A stretch of 64,000 nucleotides of DNA from assembly GCA_012934845.2 (NCBI GenBank), contig WNNJ02001820.1, positions 124,001 through 188,000 of the forward strand, in the 5' to 3' direction. Under the pieces are notes generated by a model that was given only the letters and a program-made list of their open reading frames with translations, did not search any database and was not told where the DNA came from. The DNA is from Pomphorhynchus laevis. Its lineage: Eukaryota; Acanthocephala; Palaeacanthocephala; Echinorhynchida; Pomphorhynchidae. Positions within the stretch are counted from its first letter, which is position 1, and each line of letters begins with the position of its first letter. The position numbers were made by a program, and so were the translations under genes. Positions 45,360 to 55,212 of this stretch are shown here, piece after piece.

Positions 45360-47657
45360 ATGATCAATCATGTAATGACCTTATTTCCCAAAAGATTGCA
45401 AAGTCAGTATATACGATGTAGTCAAACTGGATTTAATCTTGACTCTTCGGCAAACATGGAATTTCTCTGTGTCAGGGCAGCTTTGATCGCGGTGATGAGA
45501 TCAATGAATCAGGGAGCTGCTGTTGGAGTAATGATTGCATCTTCAAATGGGCCCTGGTACAAAAATGGAATTACTCTTGTGGATTTTGATGGTGGCTTTT
45601 TTCCAGCGGATTGGATATCCTTAACCGAAATCCTTTTGAATTGCGGTAATGTACCGCCATTAGAAATTTCACAATTGCTGGCACAAAAAATACCGTACTT
45701 CATAATGACGGAAATAAACAGCTGCTTCCCCAAAACATTTCAGAATAACTCAAATGAGAATATGTATGTACCGCCCTCGTGTGGCGTTTCAAATCAATAT
45801 AATTGTCGCAATACTATTCCTGCAAATGTCCAACGTCGTCAAAATGAAGAAGTCTTAATCGGATTTGACACGAGACCAACGAATAATATTTATGTATCTC
45901 TTATCATCAGCGTTTGTAGATGCTTTGGCATTAAATTTAAAAATCTCGCATACACGACATTACCGATGCTGAGTTGGTGTGTTAGAACAATAAATACTAA
46001 GGGCATTAAATCATCAAATTTCATGTATATCTCTAAATACCTTTGCACAGTCGCCAACGCATTCGATGAAATGTTGGAGCTGCTCATTAAATGTGATAAA
46101 GCCGCTGTGACAAAATCCTCGAAACGGCCTGCTTGCCATTTAAGGTTATCGAAAGACTGTTTTCCTGTTTTTAATGATCTCTATATGGACCTTGCAAATG
46201 GTGTAATCGCTCCGTTTGTGATTAAATTCTTTAGAGTCTTTCGGTCATACAATTGTTTCAATTGGTGTAAATTATTTAACATTAAATCATGGATTCTGGA
46301 TTGTGAATATCACTATAGAGATCCACCTGTATATAAACGTATTTCGTCCGAAGGTGTCAATTTTACCTTGACTTACAGTAGTCCTAACAATAGCGAAGTA
46401 AACAAAGCTGTTGCAAATCTAAAAAAAAACTGTGGTGTAGATTTTGTTTTAAGTCAGAGAACATTCCCATTCAAATTCATAGCCAATGAAAAGTTATCAC
46501 ACTGTTGTTCATTTGACGGAGATGGTGACCGACTGGTATTCTATTTTAAAAATGAAATGCTTTCTGAAATGCAAATTCTCAATGGCGGGCATATAACTAT
46601 TTTATTGGTTATTTTTTTTAAATCAATTATAAATTATATCGGTTGTATAAAATGCACCATCATGGTTGCATTAAATACCTATTCAAACAGCGCGATAAAA
46701 CGATACATTGAAGGTGTTTTGGGTGTTCATGTAGTAGACACCAGCGATTCAATTTCGGAAATGCGAAAAAATGTTGGAAAGGCTGATATCGGTATCTATT
46801 TTTCAGTCAATGGCCATGGATCTGTCTTGTTTGGTAGAACGTTCATAGAAAAGTTGCTAACTTTAAGACATTTTCTATCTGAATTAATAGAGCCCACAAC
46901 CAACGGACCAAATAAAATTATACGATACAGGGTATTGCAAAGGTATTATTCTTCATTTAACACCAAGCAATTAATCCAGCATTTAGATCGTTGTGTATTA
47001 TTATTAAACATGGAAAAGTTAATTAATCCAGCTATGAGCGATGCGCTGACTAACTTTTTAGCAATTGAGTTTATTCTATCATTTGAAAACATTATTCTAT
47101 ACGATTGGCATTTATTTTGCAAGGAGATACCATTCTACCAGCTCAGCTGGTCTCCAGAAATACCAGCAACTGAATTGCCATTTGATAGTTTAATTTTCGA
47201 AAGCATTCAAACCAAAATGCAGACAAATAAATATCTTTTTAGAGAAAATATTTCAATTCAGGGAAAAGTGGTCGCCTTGATGCTGCACACGGGGACAATG
47301 CCAAATCCTTACTTTAACGAACATACACTCTCTATTAAAGAGAGAGAAGTTTTAAGAAACATGGATAAATATCAAAACTTTGAAAGTGAATTAGATGAAC
47401 TTAACGTTAGTTTTAATATAACAGACTCATTAAAATTGTGGTCAGCAAAATATAGCTACATCTATCCAGGTAGACTTATTTCCAGTATTATAGTGTTACT
47501 TCGTGCTTTACGAAATAATAATGCACGCTTAGTTATCTGCCCAGAAGAACACAACTCAAGAGTAAAAATTTATGCTGAATGCATACCTCTTTGTCACGCA
47601 AAAATGATCGCCTTTGGAGTAATGCTGCTTTTTCGTGTACATTTTTTACAAATCTGA
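45360..47657 (+). CDS. PAGM-like protein 2 (divergent phosphohexomutase family)
   Basis: Single open frame of 765 codons from the first ATG (45,360); a TTG 12 nt upstream is in frame but not a plausible start. Landmarks: CSQTGFNLDS (20-29); GAAVGVMIASSNGPWYKNG (52-70) with the catalytic Ser at S62 in gapless alignment with the PAGM TASHNP loop; GFDTRPTN (about 167); CCSFDGDGDRLVFYF (about 382-396) with all three metal-binding Asp and the Arg; VNGHGSVLF (about 483); INPAMSDALTNFLAIEFIL, close to the PAGM INQAAGDA block; CPEEHNSR (about 727) in place of RPSGTED; KIYAEC afterwards as in PAGM RVYAEA. The best-preserved active site of the three, yet still without the phosphate loop and the sugar-loop Glu. 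Confidence 0.87.
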   Translation: MINHVMTLFPKRLQSQYIRCSQTGFNLDSSANMEFLCVRAALIAVMRSMNQGAAVGVMIASSNGPWYKNGITLVDFDGGFFPADWISLTEILLNCGNVPPLEISQLLAQKIPYFIMTEINSCFPKTFQNNSNENMYVPPSCGVSNQYNCRNTIPANVQRRQNEEVLIGFDTRPTNNIYVSLIISVCRCFGIKFKNLAYTTLPMLSWCVRTINTKGIKSSNFMYISKYLCTVANAFDEMLELLIKCDKAAVTKSSKRPACHLRLSKDCFPVFNDLYMDLANGVIAPFVIKFFRVFRSYNCFNWCKLFNIKSWILDCEYHYRDPPVYKRISSEGVNFTLTYSSPNNSEVNKAVANLKKNCGVDFVLSQRTFPFKFIANEKLSHCCSFDGDGDRLVFYFKNEMLSEMQILNGGHITILLVIFFKSIINYIGCIKCTIMVALNTYSNSAIKRYIEGVLGVHVVDTSDSISEMRKNVGKADIGIYFSVNGHGSVLFGRTFIEKLLTLRHFLSELIEPTTNGPNKIIRYRVLQRYYSSFNTKQLIQHLDRCVLLLNMEKLINPAMSDALTNFLAIEFILSFENIILYDWHLFCKEIPFYQLSWSPEIPATELPFDSLIFESIQTKMQTNKYLFRENISIQGKVVALMLHTGTMPNPYFNEHTLSIKEREVLRNMDKYQNFESELDELNVSFNITDSLKLWSAKYSYIYPGRLISSIIVLLRALRNNNARLVICPEEHNSRVKIYAECIPLCHAKMIAFGVMLLFRVHFLQI

Positions 47658-49059
47658 AATGTATTGTGACTCATATTCTTTAAATTTTAACTAATAACTT
47701 TTCTTGTTTGGCAATCCTACAATTTGTCTCGTTAATGATGTCGTCAATGATTCTTAATCGTTTGCTTGACTGAAAGCAAGTCTAAGTTTGCTTTCAGAAG
47801 AAGTAAACTTTAAATAAAATACTAACTTTTCGTAAGGTAGTATTTTATGAATAAATTTCTATACTCGATACATATCCGATGTATGAATTACGATAAAAGC
47901 TCTTTGTATAAAACTGGTATGTTTTAACTTTAAATCCTTAATTCTAATATGTCATCTTTACGATATAAAAGAATAGTTATTGGTGTTAATTATTGTATTA
48001 TCTCACTTATTGAATAAAAACTACCGACAACATAGTTCATATAACCTAACCATATATTACACATCTTTATAAACATTCCCGTTCTAAATTAATTGTTCAT
48101 TTTCATGTTTTGATTATTGATTGAACAGGATAGTGAAAATTAAGTTTTCTTATAAATCAATTTTTATTTTTTGATAGCTGACTCTTATTATCGTCAGTGC
48201 AAAAAATGAAATTTAGTCAATTTATAAAAATGACGTTTATTTTAAATTTCAATTTTTTATTTTAACTTGATTTAAATTATATAAAATCTTATATAACAAT
48301 TATTTACTATTTATTTTATTGACAATTATTAATTTTATTATTTAATTATTAATTTTTGATTTAGCGTTATTATGTTTTGTTTATTTTATAATTATATTAA
48401 ATATGTAGACTCAGTTAGCTGATTTGACTTGTACTAATGTATTTGATACATTAAAATATATTAGATCTTGTACTAATGAATTTTTGTACAAATTTATATT
48501 CTACAAAGCTTAAAAATATTTATTTTTAATATATAACTTGATATAAATTATATAACATCTTATATAACAATTATTTATTATTTATAATTATTTATTATTT
48601 ATTTAGCAATTTTTTAATTTATAAATAAAATACGCAGACTCAGTTAACTGATATGATTACAATGTACAAAAATTTAGTATATCTTTATATACTTTAAATC
48701 CGTTTCTGTGTAGAAATCGTGATTTTGTACTGATCCATTTTTGTACAAATTCATAGTCTACAAAATTTAAAAATATTACTGTAGCGCTACTATCACCTTC
48801 CATATTGCACGTATTTTTATCTACTAACACCTTCTATATTTTTTATATTTTACTTGCCATAAAAATACGATTTCTAAATTGTAAATGATTTTGATCGATC
48901 CGAATATATGATCAGAATAGTTCATTTTTATTCATGTATTTTTATTTATTTGAGGGATCTTAGTTCAAATATGCATTATGATCGTTATATCATATATAGT
49001 TAAGAATAAAGTTTATGTCAACACTAATTTTATACTCAGCAGGCTACATACAACACTCA
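47658..49059. repeat. AT-rich stretch with inverted PLE-associated repeat
   Basis: About 48,180-48,440 is the reverse complement of about 50,480-50,720, including TAGACTCAGTTAGCTGAT (48,407). A second diverged unit with CAGACTCAGTTAACTGATATG lies near 48,634. A 23-bp word ATATGTCATCTTTACGATAT at about 47,948 matches the PLE RT relic near 1,059. No gene recognised. Confidence 0.5.
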
Positions 49060-49645
49060 GCTTATTGAAAAGTTGTTTTCCGACATTGGTCATTAAAGGA
49101 AGAATAATAAACCTTTTAAGTTGAAAAATAAAATTGTTGGTCCCGAGAAAAATTCTAGTTATATGTCTATACACTTTATTAACAAAAAGTGAAATTCATC
49201 GTTATCTAAATTCATTAATGACAACAATAAAAATAGAAACATTAACATAATCCATGTTTTTAATAGAAAATTGCCTAAACTTCAAAACATATTCAAACGC
49301 ACACCAGATTTCAACAAGGATGGAATTGTTTAATAGTTAATCGTGCTTAAAGATTGTGAACATTTATATATTGATCTAAACGGTCAAAGTATGGCTCATT
49401 AAACATCATAATTATAATGTACATAAAGGTACTATTTCTAGTGCGATTGTTCAACACTTAGCTAATCTAAATCACGACATTGATTTTGAAAGTGCGTCGG
49501 TTTATCGATTGAAAATGATGCTTTATCCCGCATTAATCAATAAGCGTGTTTTATTCACAAGGAAACCAACTTAATGGCTATAAATAAATCTGATTTTAAC
49601 ATTAAATTAAAGTATAATTAAATTACATAACTAATACAGGTATTC
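49060..49645 (+). mobile_element. Second Penelope-like GIY-YIG relic
   Basis: Plus-strand translations, with frame changes, give blocks of a PLE C-terminal endonuclease different from the one at 4.35 kb: KDCEHLYIDLNGQS (a decayed 'c..lYIG.Tgr' core), KHHNYNVHKGTISSAIVQHL, ANLNHDIDFESASV, and FTRKPTNLMAINKSDFN-like ends in other frames. The 'sAi..Hl...h.idf' pattern is the usual second half of PLE GIY-YIG domains. Decayed, no RT attached. Confidence 0.6.
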
Positions 49646-50480
49646 CCATGAGCTTACTATAATTTACTTTGAATGTGCTCAACGAACACGAGATTTCGAG
49701 TTTATTTATCATAATTTTCTTTCTGCTTTATTGTCTCTTCCCATTCTATTTTATGTTTTCTACATTTTTATGTTTGTTTGTATCTCTTGACTATGATTTG
49801 TGCTTTTTTATTCGTTTTTCTGTTTTAATTTGTATTTTTTATTTTTTGTTTTTATTTTATTTTGGTTTTTATTGTTGTTCAAATCTAATGAAACAGTAAG
49901 GCACATCAGGGATTATTATGTATAAAGAGTGACAGACTATGAGTGGATCAAACGGAAGATGACGCGTTAGTGTGAACATGCGGTATTTTATCCCACTACG
50001 ATTTGAAAGAAGATGGTGAAAATATAATTCTTGAATAAATATTTAATAAATATAAATATAATATATAAATTATATTATTTTTTATAAATTTGTATATTTA
50101 TACAAAATATAAATTTAATAAACATCTGAAAAAGATATATTTGGCCGACAGAACTATATTTAGATAAAATATAAAAAATTCCTATTTTTTGAAGGTAATA
50201 GTTTTTATATAATTTGAAAAATAAGCTTTGGACTTATTTCATAGTATCATATATTCTAATATTAGAGCTCAAACAGTGTTGGTACCAACCATGTTCATAA
50301 ACACATTGGGATGTTTTCATTATCTTCATTTTTATCACTTACAATCTCCAGATTACGAGAATGATGAGAATGCAATATATTGATTCCGTGTTACACCATT
50401 TATATTTTCTTACGGTCGATGAATCATGTCTTTTAATTCGCAATTTACTTAACCCGAAATATATTATCTAATAAATTGAA
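49646..50480. other. AT-rich stretch, no gene seen
   Basis: The 76-codon frame at 49,669-49,899 (plus) is T-rich and gives a low-complexity F/L/Y peptide; I do not regard it as a gene. Otherwise AT-rich sequence only. Confidence 0.4.
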
Positions 50481-51900
50481 TCAGCTAACTGAGTCTACGT
50501 ATTTAATATAATTATAAACTAAACAAAACAATAATGCGAAATCAAAATTTAATAATTAAATAATAAAATTAATAATTGTTATAAGATTTTTTATAATTTA
50601 TATCAAGTTAAAATAACAATAATATCAAGTTAAAAGAAAAAATTGAAATTTAAAATAAAAGTCATTTTTATAAATTGACTAATAAATAACAGACGTTGTA
50701 TCAGAATAAGGATTAGAGGTCATCAGGAGGAACTGCTATGCTATCAGGTTTCGGACCCTAACTCCTCTACCCAACATAGCAGCGGGACCAAATACATGCT
50801 AAGGACGTATTTCCTCTGATTAAATTTGATTATATAGTATCTTATTCTAACACAAAGTATATTATTTATTATCCATCCATAAAAATTTTCCGCTAATGAT
50901 TTTAAATTTATTTTTAATATTATTGTGTTGATTTATATATTTTACTATTTTTTTGAAGGTATTTTTATAGTAACCTGGTTTAAAATATGCATCTATTTAA
51001 TTATTAAAATGATTTTGAACAAAACCAATAACGTTACAAATTGTTGCAATTCTTAAAATTTCATTATTTAATTCATTATATTTTATATTATATGGTATGC
51101 ATGAATGCTCACGCAAAAATATGTTTCTTGTCAATTTAAATATGTAATATTTACGATATAAATTAAAAGTAGTTTTAATTGATGTTAATTTAATGCTCAT
51201 ATCGAGATATATACCTTCTTTATCGTTAATATTGGTTTTATTAAGAATGAGGCTACCTGGATAAATTTGTTCTCTTATTCAATAAAAATTGTTAGAGTTA
51301 AATACACATATATTATCAATGTATCGAAACATATATTTCATATATTTATATAGTTTAGATTTAGTTTTTACACAGTTATGAACAAATTCATATTCTATAA
51401 AGCTTAAAAATAAGTCAGCTATAATTGGGCTACTATTACCACCCATTGGAACACCTTTTACTTGTCTAAATATAGATGTCCCTACTTTTAAATAATTTTG
51501 ATTTATCAAAATATTTAAGGATTATATTAATTCAATTTTATCCATCTATTTATATTTACTTAATGGTTTAATTTTTTTTAGATAGGCGTTAATGTTATTA
51601 TAACATATATATGTATATCTTTTTCCGAATATAAGATTAATTAATTTTACTAACGCTTCTTTAATATCTGCTAAATCTAGATTTGTATAAATCGTACTAA
51701 AATCGTATGTATTTATATTTTGAAAATTTATTCCTTTTGTCTGTTCTAAAAATTCTTTTGTAGAATTAATACTGAAATAGTGTTTTATACCAGCATTAAT
51801 TTCGATTACCTTACAATATTTTTTGAAGTGTGCTTTAATTACTTTTTTCGTTCATTAGAAACGTTTTTTTGTTTATTTAAACTTTTTTCGTTCATTAGAT
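50481..51900 (-). mobile_element. Penelope-like element, RT fragment plus terminal repeat
   Basis: 51,279-51,509 (minus) carries the RT core IFRQVKGVPMGGNSSPIIAD, LFLSFIEYEF and MFRYIDNICVF. The RY[ID]D active site and KGVPMGG box are hallmarks of Penelope-type RT, which is related to telomerase. 50,997-51,200 is the following thumb region, homologous to 829-1,119. Further upstream (51,510-51,840) earlier RT parts are present in broken frames. 50,481-50,730 is the repeat also found at 1.66 kb and, inverted, at 48.2 kb. A 19-bp word ACTTTTTTCGTTCATTAGA is duplicated at 51,841 and 51,883. Confidence 0.8.
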
Positions 51901-52099
51901 AAAATATACATTATAGTATATCTTTTAACTAGATGTATATAAAAAGGATTTGTGTGCTACAAACAAATTTCATATAATCAGCATACATTAATTATTCTTT
52001 AACTATAAAATAAGCAATACATTAAACAGAGCGTAAAAATATGTTATTCGTCATAGGTAAGCAACTACATATCATCAAATTCTGTTTCCACCTTTTCAA

Positions 52100-53455
52100 T
52101 ATGCATATCGACCACAACATTCTACTATGACCACATGCACAAAACTCTCCAATAATCTACTTCTTGCTCTTGACACACATCTAGTAAGCTTTGTAATTTC
52201 ACTTGATTTACCCTCCGCCTGCGATGTAGTTGATCACACTATACTTCTCTCATGTATCATACAACTTTACTGCTTCTCGTATCATGTCATTTCTTGGTTC
52301 AAATCCTACCTCTCAAATCGCTCTTATCACGTAGTCTCCAACTGCAACTCGTCTGCGCCGGTTCCTCTCAGCTGCGGTGTACCAAAAGGATCCGTTCTAG
52401 GATGGCTTCTTTTCACCCTTCTTGGTGATTTATCTTCCATCGTGGTCCCTTTCGGCTTTAAAGTTATTCAGTACGCTGACGATATAGTAATCTATGCATC
52501 ATGCACGCTCACATCTGCATACAACCTCGCTTCCGATGCATCGTCTTGCCTCTCTGCTATTCACGCGTATCTTTGTTCAATCCGTATGTTTTTAAACAAC
52601 GAGAAATCTAACATGATGTGGATAACACTGCGCTAGTATTACACCCTCTCCAGTATGCATACACAATTTTTGTCTACCAGAAGTGACTATCATGACAATC
52701 CTCGGTGTCCTTTTTGACAATAATCTCTCGTTTCTGCCTTTCATTCGTAGCAAGATCAGTTCATGCTCCCTCATCCTCAGTGACATCCGAAGTGTCCGTA
52801 GAAACCTCGACGTCAAATCGACAGCTATTTTAATCTCCAGCGTTTTCATGCCTCGTCTAGAATATTGGTTAGGTCTTCTTGTAAACTGTCCAGCATATCA
52901 ATTTCACTATTTACAAAGGATTCTGCACACGGCTGCTAGAGTCATCTTCCGCCTTCGTAAGTACGACCACATCTCCAACACCCTCCGCATCCTTAACTGG
53001 CTCGACATTCCGAGCCGCATAACCTCTCAAATTCTCACACTTGCATGGCAAATCAAATTCCGGCACAACCCTTCTTATCTATATCTTCCTGATAGCGCAT
53101 CCTATATGACGACTGGTCTCTCCCTAAGAAGTCATCGCTCCTACTCGCTTTTCGTCCCCCGTCACAACGGTAATCACGGATATCGTGCGTTCACCATCGC
53201 TGCACCACGCCTTTGGAACAAACTTCCTCGTGACACAAAATCATTGACGTCGCTTAAACACTTCAAAACTTCCTTGATCGCCATACTTCTTGCAAACGAA
53301 CTAAAATAACACTTTCAGCCGCAATCAATTCAATAACTCTACATACAAGTTCAAACATTCATCGAGCATAAACTTGTCTTTTAATTTTTATAGTGGGCCT
53401 GTAAGTGGTTCTATTCACCACAAAGGCCACTAAATAAATTCTATTCTATAAACAT
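52100..53455 (+). mobile_element. L2L LINE, RT half, 5'-truncated
   Basis: Two long frames: 52,127-52,636 (RT with FVISLDLPSACDVVDHTILL, CGVPKGSVLGWLLFTLLGDL, VIQYADDIVIYAS) and 52,683-53,309 (RT thumb and C-terminal domain with LGVLFDNNLSFLPFIRSKIS, TAARVIFRLRKYDHIS, WLDIPSRI, APRLWNKLPRDTKSLTSLKH). The tail GTGGGCCTGTAAGTGG ... GGCCACTAAATAAATTCTAT ends near 53,450. One frame break separates the halves; the endonuclease is absent. Homologous to, but clearly diverged from, the 15-18.5 kb copy. Confidence 0.85.
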
Positions 53456-53780
53456 ATGTCCATATTACATCTGTGTGTTACATGTATATCCACAGAAATC
53501 GCTTAAAACACAAGTAATATAACACACCCTTTGATGCTCATCAACTTAAATAGCTTGTTATCTGCTACCAAATCACTTTTTTGCAAACTAATTGATGCAT
53601 CTTTTGAAAATTATGGTCAATGAACTAAAGGGATAAGAAATAATGAATTTGAATAAGCTCTATGCTTGGTAATAACTATTATTATCACGTAATGTAAAAT
53701 TTGTACAAATTGTAACTACCTTAGCTAAATTTTATAAAAGTGAATTTTTTTCAATAAAATTTTTTAAAGTGAACGTAGAC

Positions 53781-53982
53781 CACATATGGGCAACCAGCGG
53801 CCAACAGGCCAGATCTGGCCCATCGAGCGTTTTTATCTGACCCTATATTAGAATTTGAAGCTGATTTGATGGATCAAGTGTGTTTTACAAACTTATTACA
53901 TTTTATAAGTTATAGTCCAGCTCTTCAAATCAGAACAAGATGAAAATATGACCCCCAAAGTGCCTAAGCTTGCCAATCCATG
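53781..53982. mobile_element. Short non-autonomous hAT-like DNA transposon
   Basis: 202 bp with imperfect terminal inverted repeats: CACATATGGGCAACC at the left and CATGGATTGGCAAG as the reverse complement of the right end. The left end continues AGCGGCCAACAGGCCAGATCTGGCCC, a GC-rich palindromic run typical of many hAT elements. Flanks ACGTAGAC (53,773-53,780) and ATGTAGAT (53,983-53,990) match at 6 of 8 positions, fitting the 8-bp target duplication of hAT elements. No coding capacity. Confidence 0.5.
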
Positions 53983-53990
53983 ATGTAGAT

Positions 53991-54357
53991 GTCATTTTGC
54001 CAAAAATCACTCATTTATTGGTAAACGAATCTGAAGAAGGAATACCTCGTAGAAGAATATCATTAGTAGTAATCCGAATTCTCGAAACAGGTGCTAATTT
54101 GCTTGTCGATATATAAAAAACAGAGAAATATCATACATTTGTCCGTAAAACTGTAGTAGTAAGAAGATAAAAAATAAGGATTTTTATTCTTTAAAAAGCC
54201 AATATGAAGAATAAACATGTCGTAGAAAAATATCATTAGTATTATTAATTTCATGCATTACTGAATAGTAGAATTAATTTCATGCATGCCGGAAATTGTT
54301 TTATTAATTTTATGCGATAAATGTTTTGATTAGTTTCATGCAGTCTTGCTATTACAC
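53991..54357. repeat. Spacer with repeated TTAATTTCATGCA words
   Basis: TTAATTTCATGCATTACTGA, TTAATTTCATGCATGCCGG, TTAATTTTATGCG and TTAGTTTCATGCAG occur at about 54,246, 54,274, 54,304 and 54,330, roughly 30 bp apart: a short decayed tandem array. Just before it, CTGAAGAAGGAATACC with CTCGAAACAG downstream (54,031-54,093) resembles PLE terminal motifs. Two copies of AGAATATCATTAGTA and AAAATATCATTAGTA flank this. Confidence 0.45.
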
Positions 54358-54982
54358 AGGATATCTGCAACAGATAAGTCCCTAATCCTGAGGCCATCAC
54401 AAGGTGGAATTGGTTGTGAGATTGAGTGGATCCATAATTGTGATCATCGCGTTTTCGTCTGTGGTCTGGGCGAAGGCATTTGGTAGGGGTGTCCCCTTCC
54501 CTTTAAGAAATCTGATGTTCATTAAATTCAGCAGTTTGTCGAGTTATTTAATATAAGAATCGTCAGGGGGGGCTTAAAATGTTTGAGATCTTTACTGTAG
54601 CCTGGAGGATAGGCTTATAAATTATATAGGCTATGTCTTCCAGATGCTTCGTTGAGTACTTCATGTATTCTCTGGCCATATCATAGTTTACAAAAGAGAT
54701 GCGGTAGGTATTGCCTATCAATCTCGCTGAGTTAATAATAATTCTGTAAGATGAATAACTCTTTATAAATACTCTTAGAAAGCTGTTAAAATGCTGGTTG
54801 TTGGCCACAGGAATTTTTGTTGGAGTTATGATTACATGATACAAAGCCTTTGGAATCGGAAAAAGCTACTCCGCAGTTGATATTCTGCTGTTAGAAACAA
54901 ATATTACTTTATTACTATCCTTATTTCCTGTTTCTTTAGCAGTTATTGGTTGAAATAATGAATTCTTTGAAAGCTCCGACAT
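54358..54982 (-). mobile_element. LINE J fragment G, internally deleted
   Basis: 54,358-54,440 matches copy E at about 62,450-62,530 (ACAGATAAGTCCCT, GAGATTGAGTGG). Past about 54,470 the sequence is ORF1 (N-terminal half), beginning at an ATG at 54,982 (MSELSKNSLFQPITAKETGN), with a single in-frame stop and then YHVIITPTKIPVANNQHFNS. The endonuclease and most of RT are missing. Its ORF1 start is 231 bp from the PAGM-like 3 start on the opposite strand, as in copy C. Confidence 0.75.
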
Positions 54983-55212
54983 GTTACTGCAAAAAAATGC
55001 CAGGGAATTTTCGAAAATTAAAAATGCATTGTTCATTATTTTAAGTTGCGTTTTGTAATAGGAATTATAAGATCAAAACAAAAATATTTTCCGGCAAATG
55101 TTACTTCATGTGTTGATTGTCGATAGTACTTTTGACAAAGTTTTACACCTGTTAATATATTCTAAAACTCAGTATCGCTACTATTAACGATATTAGCAAA
55201 TAGAAAACTTAA

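Noticed and set aside
49669-49899. 76-codon frame with many F, L and Y residues resembling a membrane peptide
   Set aside because: T-rich low-complexity DNA produces such peptides by chance; no start context or homologue.
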